NCBI GenBank assembly: GCA_030671945.1
Contig: DAOVHJ010000114.1
Location: 1 to 7,757 of the forward strand
DNA from: Candidatus Heimdallarchaeota archaeon
Lineage (GTDB): Archaea; Asgardarchaeota; Heimdallarchaeia; JABLTI01
Length of the DNA stretch: 7,757 nt
Direction: 5' to 3'
Below, one piece after another: positions 1 to 5,390 of the stretch. The notes beneath the pieces were generated by a model that saw nothing but the letters and a program-made list of their open reading frames with translations, was not told the DNA's origin and ran no database searches. The translations under genes and the position numbers were made by a program. The first letter of the stretch is position 1, and every line of letters begins with the position of its first letter.

Positions 1-54
1 GTCAATAAAAAGGATAAAACTATAAGTGATTTAGAATTTAACGATAATAGTTAA
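1..54 (+). CDS. Possible C-terminal end of an upstream gene (partial)
   Basis: Frame 1 is open from the window edge to a TAA at 52-54 and encodes 17 residues, mostly Lys, Asp, Asn and Ser, as in a disordered tail. The other two forward frames hit stops early. The stop lies 27 bases before the SRP54 ATG. If real, SRP54 would probably be cotranscribed with this gene. It does not look like an FtsY C-terminus, a gene often found near SRP54 in archaea. Seventeen open codons in AT-rich DNA can arise by chance, so this is weak. Confidence 0.22.
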   Translation, partial: VNKKDKTISDLEFNDNS

Positions 55-81
55 CCAACTATCTCTTAATTGGTGTTTAAT

Positions 82-1473
82 ATGGTATTAGGTAAATTAG
101 GCTCCTCTATCTCGAATGCTTTGAAAAAATTAGTCGGTGCTGGGACAGTTGACGCTAAACTTGTTCGTGAGCTAAAAAATGATTTAATGAAAGCATTACT
201 TGAAGCAGATGTCAAGCTTGAGATTGCTATCGAGGTTTCTGAGCGAGTTGAAAAAAGAGCCTTAAAAGAGGAGTTACCTCCTGGTATTCCTCGTCAAAAA
301 CATGTGATTTCTATTGTTCATGATGAACTTGTTACAATTCTTGGTGGTAAAGCCCAAAAGCTCAAAATAGAACCAGGCAAGTTGAATGTATTACTATTCG
401 TAGGCATTCAAGGTTCTGGTAAAACAACAGTTGTTGGAAAACTAGGAAGTTGGTTAAGTAAGAGAGGAATGAAACCGGCATTAGTATGTACTGATACTGA
501 TAGACCTGGTGCTTATGAACAACTCAAGCAACTAGGGGATCAAACTAATGTTCCTGTTTATGGAAATCCAAAAGAAAAGAATTCTATAAAATTGGCGAGA
601 GATGGAATCCTCAAGTTTCAAAAAACACAAGAAGTAATTTTAGTGGACACAGCCGGCCGTCATAAAGAAGAAACAGCCATGTTAAAAGAAATGGCCAGAA
701 TTGCTCGACAAATAAAACCCGATGAAATTGTTTTGGTTTTAGACGGGACACTAGGTCAGCAAGCATATGAGCAAGCCCTAGCTTTTGCTGCAGCAACAAA
801 AATTGGTAGTATTATTGTTACAAAATTAGATGGTTCAGCTAAAGGTGGTGGTGCTCTAAGTGCTTGTGCAGCAACTAAAGCTCCGATAAAATATATTGGT
901 GTTGGAGAAAAAATAGGTGACCTTGAAAGATTCGATCCTACAGGTTTTGTTGGTCGTTTATTGAATATGGGTGACCTCGAGTCTTTGATCGAAAGCGTGA
1001 AAGCAGCACAAATTGAACCTGACGAAGAAATGGCTAAAGCATTTCTTTCAGGAAAATTCACTCTAAGAGATATGTATTCACAAATGCAAAATATTGGAAA
1101 AATGGGTTCTCTTTCTAAGATTCTCTCTTTCTTGCCAGGTTTTTCAACTGGATTACCTGCAGGTTTTGAAGACACATCTGAAGAGAACATGAAGAAGTTT
1201 ATGTGTATGATGGAATCAATGACTGCTGCTGAGTTAGATAATCCTACTGTTATTAAAAGCACAAGAGTCCAAAGAATCGCTCGAGGTTCTGGAACAGATG
1301 CTAAAGATGTAAAGCAATTATTGACTCAATTTAATCAAATGAAGAAGATGATGAAGGGAATGAAGAAAGGATTGGGAAGAAGAGGAGGAAAAATGCCTAA
1401 CATGCCGGATTTAGCAGCCATGCAACAAGGCGCTAGTAAAGGTAAAAAAATTACTCGAGGAAAAAAGAGATAA
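82..1473 (+). CDS. srp54: Signal recognition particle GTPase SRP54 (Ffh)
   Basis: This is the GTPase subunit of the signal recognition particle. It binds 7S RNA and the signal peptide of nascent chains and docks with FtsY to deliver ribosomes to the membrane. The protein has 463 residues, normal for archaea. The N domain spans about 1-95. The G domain carries the P-loop GIQGSGKTT near 108-116, the DTDRPGA motif near 138-144, DTAGR near 189-193, TKLDG near 247-251 and GVGEKIGDL near 273-281. The methionine-rich M domain (about 290-463) contains the finger-loop region and the RNA-binding motif RIARGSGT near 398-405, followed by a Met/Lys-rich tail. ATG at 82 is chosen because the family begins MVLxKLGSS and a GGTG Shine-Dalgarno lies at 72-75. 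TTG 70 and GTG 73 are in frame but overlap that site. The second G motif usually reads DTYRPGA or DTFRAGA; the Asp in the third position is unusual. All motifs are intact, so the function is secure. Confidence 0.98.
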   Translation: MVLGKLGSSISNALKKLVGAGTVDAKLVRELKNDLMKALLEADVKLEIAIEVSERVEKRALKEELPPGIPRQKHVISIVHDELVTILGGKAQKLKIEPGKLNVLLFVGIQGSGKTTVVGKLGSWLSKRGMKPALVCTDTDRPGAYEQLKQLGDQTNVPVYGNPKEKNSIKLARDGILKFQKTQEVILVDTAGRHKEETAMLKEMARIARQIKPDEIVLVLDGTLGQQAYEQALAFAAATKIGSIIVTKLDGSAKGGGALSACAATKAPIKYIGVGEKIGDLERFDPTGFVGRLLNMGDLESLIESVKAAQIEPDEEMAKAFLSGKFTLRDMYSQMQNIGKMGSLSKILSFLPGFSTGLPAGFEDTSEENMKKFMCMMESMTAAELDNPTVIKSTRVQRIARGSGTDAKDVKQLLTQFNQMKKMMKGMKKGLGRRGGKMPNMPDLAAMQQGASKGKKITRGKKR

Positions 1474-1493
1474 TCTAATCTAACTTGTAGTTG

Positions 1494-1511
1494 TTTCTCT
1501 TCTTTTTTCTT
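1494..1511 (+). terminator. Pyrimidine/T-rich tract after SRP54
   Basis: Twenty bases past the SRP54 stop there is an 18-base run of T with a few C, including six consecutive T. Oligo-T on the coding strand without a hairpin is the usual archaeal termination signal. It lies between SRP54 and the TrmY-like gene, so the latter may be read partly by read-through or from its own promoter. A TATA-like stretch follows at about 1513-1522. Confidence 0.45.
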
Positions 1512-1539
1512 GTATATGCTTTAGTGAGTATAAACACAT

Positions 1540-1544
1540 GTGAT
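1540..1544 (+). promoter_or_regulatory. Shine-Dalgarno of the TrmY-like gene (decides start)
   Basis: GTGAT is complementary to the archaeal 16S rRNA 3' end and sits 4 bases before ATG 1549. It therefore marks the ATG as the start and argues that the in-frame GTG at 1540 is part of the ribosome-binding site and not an initiation codon. Confidence 0.6.
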
Positions 1545-1548
1545 TACA

Positions 1549-2217
1549 ATGCAAAGAATTTTTGTAATTTCATTGACTGAACTAAACTATGAGAAAAAAG
1601 ATCTCAACGTTTCTTCTTCTGAATATCGTCGCTCTATTGGTTTATTATCTCGTATTGTTACTAATGCAATTTTTCTCTCTCATTCATTAAGAGAAAAAGT
1701 GATCATTCGTATTTTTATTGAAAAACCAGTTTCACATATCATACAGATCGATAGTGCAACAATCAGATACTTAGGTCCTGAATTGAGAAGTCTAGCTTCA
1801 TTACTACTAAAAGCTAAGAAAAAATTCCTTGAAGCTCTTTCTAATAATTATTTTACAAATAACGTTTGGTTTGAAGCTAATCCTGGATTGTTCATAAGAC
1901 TTGCTAGCAATCCATTTGAAGATTTATCTGTAAAAGCAAGCACTCCAATTCCTTTAGTTAGCATTGCTTTAGACAATAATAATGAAAATCCAGATGTAAA
2001 GAGCATCACATTGAAGGAATTCGAGCATCTAATAATGACTCTTTCAGAAAAGAAAAATGCTTTCATTGTTTACTTATCTTTAATCCCTAAACAGCTCTCA
2101 AAGATTCCTTTGAACACACAAGATTATATTATTACTAGTGTAGCAATCTCACAAAAAATCGATTTGGCAAGATTAACAAATATTGTGAATATTATTCTAG
2201 ATGGAAATAAAAAGTAA
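1549..2217 (+). CDS. TrmY-like SPOUT protein (tRNA pseudouridine-54 N1-methyltransferase family), motifs degenerate
   Basis: TrmY (COG1901/DUF358) methylates N1 of pseudouridine 54 in archaeal tRNA using SAM. This 222-residue protein matches TrmY over its N-terminal half by eye. An Arg-Arg/LLSRIVTNAIFLSHSLRE stretch (about 28-49) corresponds to the family's GRLDLLCR..AFFLSH region. A GPELRSLASLLLKAKKKF segment (about 76-93) corresponds to the conserved S/DERxxA helix, and NPGLFIR (about 111-117) to the TPGIYVRR motif. An LDNNNENPDVKSI stretch then aligns with the family's LHxNGxDVxxV. The C-terminal knot is unlike active enzymes: where the family has the SAM-binding GDHxG loop this protein has VYLSL (about 174-181), and the SLxPLxLxAxHC segment reads ISQKIDLARLTNI. 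The fold probably persists, but activity is doubtful. It lies 75 bases after SRP54 on the same strand and converges with the DUF655 gene. A very divergent SPOUT protein with another role is the alternative. Confidence 0.75.
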   Translation: MQRIFVISLTELNYEKKDLNVSSSEYRRSIGLLSRIVTNAIFLSHSLREKVIIRIFIEKPVSHIIQIDSATIRYLGPELRSLASLLLKAKKKFLEALSNNYFTNNVWFEANPGLFIRLASNPFEDLSVKASTPIPLVSIALDNNNENPDVKSITLKEFEHLIMTLSEKKNAFIVYLSLIPKQLSKIPLNTQDYIITSVAISQKIDLARLTNIVNIILDGNKK

Positions 2218-2221
2218 AAAC

Positions 2222-2890
2222 TTAAGGCTTTCTAGTGAATAACCGATATTTCTCATCTTGATTGGTTAGCTCTTTCATTATTCTTGCAATGATTAGTTTT
2301 CTAGGATCTGATACTTTTGTTCTAGAAGCTATATCTTCAAAAGAAGTGAAGTTAACTTTAGTTCTTTCTGAAATTAGATTTTCAAGATGTGTAGTACCGA
2401 TACCTGGTAATAATTTGAAAGAATGCATTCTAGAAGTAACTAGTGATGCTTTGTTGAACCAATTAACGAATCTGAATTCTTGTTTGTTGACAATTTCAAT
2501 TATACATTCTTCTATGACTCTTTCTGATGAAGATGCTAAATCGTCAAAACCTATTCGTCTCTTGATTCGATTAATGACTTTTCTATTATCTTTTCCTATC
2601 CCGATTCTAACTAAAGGTTGGATATTAACTCCTCTTCTTGGAGTTAGCTCTAGTAAAGTAAACCATATTTCACCAATTGCTTGAACAACAGGTTCTCTCT
2701 GGGAAAATGGATTAGGATCTGTAGGGCTTCCTTCTGATAAATAAGCTAGTGTCCACGCATATTCTTCATATTTTCTTTGCTTATCTATGCGGTCTCCACC
2801 TTCGGATCTATTGTAATTTGGTTTATAATTATCTGGTTTTTTTCCATAGCTGGAAGAGCGGTCTCTATTTCTTGAGTTTCTATCGGACAT
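2222..2890 (-). CDS. DUF655 family protein with helix-hairpin-helix motif
   Basis: This is a conserved archaeal protein of unknown biochemical function, normally encoded beside rpoF and eL21 and often followed by ksgA; a nucleic-acid role is assumed. The protein has 222 residues. Residues 1-40 are a low-complexity extension rich in Asn, Arg, Ser, Asp and Tyr, probably disordered. The DUF655 core starts at EEYAWTLAYL (about 42-51). It continues through REPVVQAIGEIWFTLLE (about 65-81), which resembles a small beta-barrel, a basic segment NRIKRRI (about 107-113), FVNWFNKA (about 141-148), and an HhH hairpin LLPGIG (about 160-165). It ends with a DPRKLIIARIMKEL helix and the family's EKYRLF signature. 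A 212-base gap separates it from rpo4, so it likely has its own promoter. It ends 4 bases from the convergent TrmY-like gene. No ksgA follows here. Confidence 0.9.
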   Translation of the reverse strand: MSDRNSRNRDRSSSYGKKPDNYKPNYNRSEGGDRIDKQRKYEEYAWTLAYLSEGSPTDPNPFSQREPVVQAIGEIWFTLLELTPRRGVNIQPLVRIGIGKDNRKVINRIKRRIGFDDLASSSERVIEECIIEIVNKQEFRFVNWFNKASLVTSRMHSFKLLPGIGTTHLENLISERTKVNFTSFEDIASRTKVSDPRKLIIARIMKELTNQDEKYRLFTRKP

Positions 2891-2938
2891 TTGAACCCAC
2901 TACTATTCTATACTTTATCTATTATGTAATATTTTACA

Positions 2939-2954
2939 CATATAGTATTTAATC
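2939..2954 (-). promoter_or_regulatory. Putative TATA promoter of the DUF655 gene
   Basis: On the minus strand the sequence reads GATTAAATACTATATG, a TATA-like element centred about 58 bases before the DUF655 ATG. This would put the transcript start near 2922 and leave a leader of about 30 bases. The long gap to rpo4 supports an independent promoter. The whole interval is AT-rich, so the exact box is uncertain. Confidence 0.35.
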
Positions 2955-3000
2955 ATTTTACTTCTATTTTTTTGTTTGATTCTATATTGATATATTTTAC

Positions 3001-3027
3001 TTTAAAGAGTTTCCAATTTAAAGAGTT
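3001..3027. repeat. Short direct repeat, 11 bp, 16-bp period
   Basis: TTTAAAGAGTT occurs at 3001-3011 and again at 3017-3027, in the untranslated gap between rpo4 and the DUF655 gene. Possible uses are a paired regulator site or an RNA element in the rpo4 3' region. It may equally be chance in AT-rich DNA. Confidence 0.4.
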
Positions 3028-3102
3028 CTTTTGAAATCAGCTAAAAATTGATAAGAAAATAACTCCTAGTAAAAATCTTTAATCCTATGTGACTTCAAAG
3101 AT

Positions 3103-3429
3103 TCATTCCCTAAGCAAATCAAGCATTTTTTCAACCTCTTCCGTAGAATAAACCCGTGATGCGTCTTGGATAAAGATTCGAAGTTCATCTAGTGTTTCTG
3201 GCATGAAATTTACAATGCTAATTGCGATTTGTTCAGTTAATTCAAATTCAGCCTTTAATTTCTTAATCAAAGTTTTTGCTTGTTTACCTGTAATTTTTGA
3301 TGAACGCTGTGCATGCTCTAAAGCTATTCGTTGTAAGTAATTTAGCTCTCCTGCTTTCTTTCTTTTATTGAAAATGGATACAACTTCAGGAAATGAAACG
3401 GATTTTTTATCTATTGTTTCTTTAGGCAT
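3103..3429 (-). CDS. rpo4: DNA-directed RNA polymerase subunit Rpo4 (RpoF, Rpb4-like)
   Basis: Rpo4 pairs with Rpo7 to form the stalk of archaeal RNA polymerase, which helps open the promoter and binds emerging RNA. The protein has 108 residues, typical of the family. The N-terminal part (SFPEVVSIFNKRKKAGELNY, about 12-31) matches the EVxxILEKRKxEGELTYEQ signature. It is followed by the helix ending in LEHAQRSSKIT and the helix-rich HRDC-like part with AIxIVNFMPETLDELRIFI, and the usual final EEVEKMLDLLRE helix. An overlapping GGTGTGAG Shine-Dalgarno lies at 3434-3441, four bases before the ATG. It starts 50 bases after eL21, in the order eL21-rpo4-DUF655 that is conserved in many archaea. 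Cotranscription with eL21 is likely. Confidence 0.95.
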   Translation of the reverse strand: MPKETIDKKSVSFPEVVSIFNKRKKAGELNYLQRIALEHAQRSSKITGKQAKTLIKKLKAEFELTEQIAISIVNFMPETLDELRIFIQDASRVYSTEEVEKMLDLLRE

Positions 3430-3479
3430 TTAGCTCACACCAATAAATAGTGATTATAATGTTTAATATTCTATTAAAT

Positions 3480-3770
3480 CTATTTGGCAAGATAAACATG
3501 CTCTGGTCTTGCAATGATTTGTTTAATTGCATTACCATCTTTGATCTTTATAACATAGCATCTTCCACGAACTTCTGAAATTACTCCAAACTTTCCATGA
3601 TATCTTCGATGTGGCATGCCTTTTTGAATCGCAGAATCAACTTTAATCACGACTTGATCTCCCACTTTGTACTTTATTAGTAATCTACCTAAAGGTTGCA
3701 TTCCTTTTTCTCGTGAGGTTTTTCTGAATAATCTTCTAGTACTGTGTCTGTATCCTTTGGAGTTAGGCAT
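3480..3770 (-). CDS. rpl21e: Large-subunit ribosomal protein eL21 (L21e)
   Basis: This is a component of the archaeal/eukaryotic 50S/60S subunit that binds rRNA. The protein has 96 residues, the normal archaeal length, and is strongly basic. Diagnostic stretches are the N-terminal KGYRHSTRRLFRK (about 5-17), the KYKVGDQVVIKVDSAIQKGMPHRRYHGK SH3-like barrel (about 33-60), GVISEVRGRCYVIKI (about 62-76) and RPEHV near the C-terminus. A GTGAT Shine-Dalgarno at 3776-3780 sits 5 bases before the ATG. It is the first gene of the eL21-rpo4 pair and lies downstream of two identical TATA-containing 14-mers. Confidence 0.97.
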   Translation of the reverse strand: MPNSKGYRHSTRRLFRKTSREKGMQPLGRLLIKYKVGDQVVIKVDSAIQKGMPHRRYHGKFGVISEVRGRCYVIKIKDGNAIKQIIARPEHVYLAK

Positions 3771-3813
3771 TCTTTATCACTTCTATGTTATTATTGTTGT
3801 CTGGTTAAGATTG

Positions 3814-3827
3814 CATTTAAAAATCTT
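3814..3827 (-). promoter_or_regulatory. Proximal TATA promoter of eL21-rpo4
   Basis: On the minus strand this reads AAGATTTTTAAATG, a classical archaeal TATA box (TTTTTAAAT), centred about 49 bases before the eL21 ATG. The predicted transcript start near 3793-3796 leaves a leader of about 25 bases that contains the GTGAT ribosome-binding site. Confidence 0.55.
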
Positions 3828-3839
3828 ATTTTGGACACG

Positions 3840-3891
3840 AAATGAAACATTGACTCCCATTTAAAAATCTTTACTTGAACTTGTTTCATTT
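3840..3891 (-). promoter_or_regulatory. Distal TATA copy inside a 10-bp inverted repeat (candidate operator)
   Basis: The 14-mer of the proximal promoter is repeated exactly at 3858-3871, offset by 44 bases. It is bracketed by a perfect 10-bp inverted repeat, AAATGAAACA at 3840-3849 and TGTTTCATTT at 3882-3891. The centre of symmetry at 3865.5 falls inside the 14-mer. This could be an alternative promoter with an operator. The arms are too far apart for a typical dimer site on one face and could also form a long-loop hairpin. Confidence 0.4.
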
Positions 3892-3900
3892 AATTCATAA

Positions 3901-3949
3901 TAAAAATTTTAAAAAGAAAATATAAGTGGGAAAAAATTTCCCTACTTAT
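3901..3949 (-). terminator. Hairpin plus T-tract terminator of the dehydrogenase gene
   Basis: Read on the minus strand, ATAAGTAGGGAAA pairs with TTTCCCACTTAT: 12 base pairs, one bulged A, a three-base loop. It is followed by the T-rich run ATTTTCTTTTTAAAATTTTT. The stem contains the TAG stop codon (3942-3944) of the dehydrogenase. It resembles a bacterial intrinsic terminator and insulates the eL21 promoter from the gene upstream. Confidence 0.65.
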
Positions 3950-5003
3950 TCATTATTCGAACTATGTCTTTTGCTACATCCAAAGTTGAAGAGCTACCAC
4001 CTAAATCGTAGGTTCTAACTTTCCCTTCTTTTAGGTTTACTTTAATAGCGTCTTCTAGGTTTTTAGCCATTTCAGTTTCGCCTAGCCAATCAAACATTAA
4101 CATTGTTGAAAGTATGGCTGCAATTGGATTGACTTTATATTGTCCGGCATATTTTGGAGCACTACCATGAGTTGGCTCAAAAAGAGCAAATGTATCTGAA
4201 GTTGACGCGGATGCTGCAAATCCTAGACCACCTACAAGTTGTGCAGTGAGATCTGAGACAATATCGCCAAACATATTAGTAGTTACAATTACTCCGTAGT
4301 TTTGAGGATTTTTTACTAGTTGCATGCACATAGCATCTATATTTTGTTTCCATACCTCAATATCGGGATAATCTTTTGCTACTTCATCTGCAATTCTAAG
4401 AAACATCCCATCTGTAGCTCGAATAACATTTGCTTTGTGTACAAGTGTTACTGTTGGGTATTTGTGCTTTTTAGCATATTCAAATCCCTTTTTGACAATT
4501 CTTCTACAACCTTCCTCAGTAAACACTCTGCAAGAAACAGTTGTTTTCTTTTGATCGAATTTTTTGAAAACTTCCACATTTTGTAATTCTGTTGTATCAT
4601 AAAATTCTATTCCAGCATAAAGTCCTTCAGTATTTTCTCTGAAAACCACTAAATCTAAATCATCACGATAATTTAACGGATTTCCCTCATATGCTTTGCA
4701 AGGACGCATGTTACTATATAGACCAAAAATTTGTCGTAATCTAACAATGGGTGATCTATATCCGGGAACATTCGGTTTCGAAGTTATTGCCCCAAATAAA
4801 GCGGCATCTGTTTCCTTCAACATTTCAACTGTTCGTTCTGGTAAAGCTTCACCTTCTTTTTCCCAGAAAACCCATCCAATATCACCAGGGATAAATTCAG
4901 CATTGAAGTCTGTGCCTTCATCTATTACAATTCTGGCAGCTTCTAAAACATCGTTTCCTATCCCATCGCCAGGCATAAATGCAATTTTATATTTCTTAGT
5001 CAT
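3942..5003 (-). CDS. Isocitrate/isopropylmalate dehydrogenase family enzyme, probably isocitrate dehydrogenase
   Basis: Enzymes of this family oxidise and decarboxylate a 2-hydroxyacid (isocitrate, 3-isopropylmalate, homoisocitrate or tartrate). The protein has 353 residues, the short single-domain-pair type. Visible residues: GDGIG near 12-16; the substrate arginines in RLRQ (R90), NMRP (R100) and FREN (R122); the catalytic Tyr129 in GLYAGIEF and Lys190 in HKANV; and metal-binding Asp223, Asp247 and Asp251. The coenzyme loop reads HGSAPKYAGQYKVNP (279-293). Its Lys-Tyr pair matches NADP-specific bacterial isocitrate dehydrogenase and not the Asp-Ile of NAD enzymes. The SPIVRLRQ loop keeps the Ser but not the Asn of classical isocitrate dehydrogenase (S-x-N), so substrate is not certain. 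Start: ATG 5003 lies 9 bases after a GAGGT site (5013-5017). The in-frame ATG at 5012 abuts that site directly and is less likely. No neighbouring leucine or lysine pathway gene is present. Confidence 0.9.
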   Translation of the reverse strand: MTKKYKIAFMPGDGIGNDVLEAARIVIDEGTDFNAEFIPGDIGWVFWEKEGEALPERTVEMLKETDAALFGAITSKPNVPGYRSPIVRLRQIFGLYSNMRPCKAYEGNPLNYRDDLDLVVFRENTEGLYAGIEFYDTTELQNVEVFKKFDQKKTTVSCRVFTEEGCRRIVKKGFEYAKKHKYPTVTLVHKANVIRATDGMFLRIADEVAKDYPDIEVWKQNIDAMCMQLVKNPQNYGVIVTTNMFGDIVSDLTAQLVGGLGFAASASTSDTFALFEPTHGSAPKYAGQYKVNPIAAILSTMLMFDWLGETEMAKNLEDAIKVNLKEGKVRTYDLGGSSSTLDVAKDIVRIMNK

Positions 5004-5043
5004 CTTAAACATACCTCAGTTAGGAATCCATTAACACATGTAG

Positions 5044-5087
5044 ACCGAAACAAAAAGTATTAGTTATTGTTTTTTATCTATTTCGGT
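5044..5087 (-). promoter_or_regulatory. Candidate promoter/operator of the dehydrogenase gene
   Basis: A perfect 7-bp inverted repeat, ACCGAAA at 5044-5050 and TTTCGGT at 5081-5087, encloses an AT-rich stretch that reads GATAAAAAACA on the minus strand (about 5069-5079). This TATA-like stretch lies about 70 bases before ATG 5003. It mirrors the arrangement in front of eL21, where an inverted repeat also brackets a TATA-like box. Function is inferred only. Confidence 0.33.
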
Positions 5088-5152
5088 GTGCTCTAAATTA
5101 CTCTTTTGAAATTTTAACATAAGCATCTTTAGATAACAGTTCAAGGCACACA

Positions 5153-5172
5153 TTTTGATTTAATTATCAAAA
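5153..5172. repeat. AT-rich hairpin, 7-bp stem and 6-base loop
   Basis: TTTTGAT and ATCAAAA flank the loop TTAATT. It is a perfect but weak stem, in the middle of the divergent intergenic region. It could be a small operator or chance. Confidence 0.4.
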
Positions 5173-5177
5173 ATGAA

Positions 5178-5253
5178 CCTCGAAAACACAAACAAATTAT
5201 TCACTAATTAGTAATACTCATAATTAATTAACTCTCTGTCTAAAATTTCGAGG
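5178..5253. repeat. 8-bp inverted repeat CCTCGAAA ... TTTCGAGG
   Basis: The arms at 5178-5185 and 5246-5253 are perfectly complementary and separated by 60 bases. They are GC-richer than the surroundings and contain the CGAAA motif found elsewhere in this region, which makes a shared regulator site plausible. Confidence 0.4.
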
Positions 5254-5329
5254 AATTCTATAAGATAGCTTGAAATAACCTATATGCTATTATATTATAG
5301 AACACAGAAATTTCGCAATAATTACGAGA

Positions 5330-5361
5330 TTTATACAATTGTACATTAAGATAAATATAAA
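5330..5361 (+). promoter_or_regulatory. Putative promoter of the acidic protein gene
   Basis: Two TATA-like elements are visible, TTTATACAA at 5330-5338 and AAATATAAA at 5353-5361. The first would start transcription near 5360 and leave a leader of about 38 bases holding the GGAGG site. The second would start close to the ribosome-binding site itself, so the first is preferred. Confidence 0.38.
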
Positions 5362-5385
5362 ATCTAAATGTGCACATTATACAGT

Positions 5386-5390
5386 GGAGG
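5386..5390 (+). promoter_or_regulatory. Strong Shine-Dalgarno GGAGG (decides GTG start)
   Basis: GGAGG, within GTGGAGG, sits 7 bases before GTG 5398 and is the best ribosome-binding site in the window. It lies inside the frame that would start at ATG 5368, which has no such site. Translation therefore most likely begins at the GTG. Confidence 0.7.

Noticed and set aside
756..1262. Long open frame on the minus strand opposite SRP54 (168 codons)
   Set aside because: It lies wholly opposite the conserved SRP54 coding region, has no ribosome-binding site and encodes no recognisable protein; it is a shadow frame.
2262..2684. 140-codon plus-strand open frame opposite the DUF655 gene
   Set aside because: The minus-strand frame matches a conserved family with a correct terminus, so this is antisense shadow.
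2963..2975. T-tract in the DUF655-rpo4 gap as a plus-strand terminator
   Set aside because: No plus-strand gene ends nearby; the closest, the TrmY-like gene, stops about 750 bases earlier. It is probably just AT-rich spacer.
5174..5212. 12-codon frame starting ATG AAC CTC in the divergent intergenic region
   Set aside because: No Shine-Dalgarno, very short, and it covers the inverted-repeat arm and palindrome; better explained as regulatory DNA.
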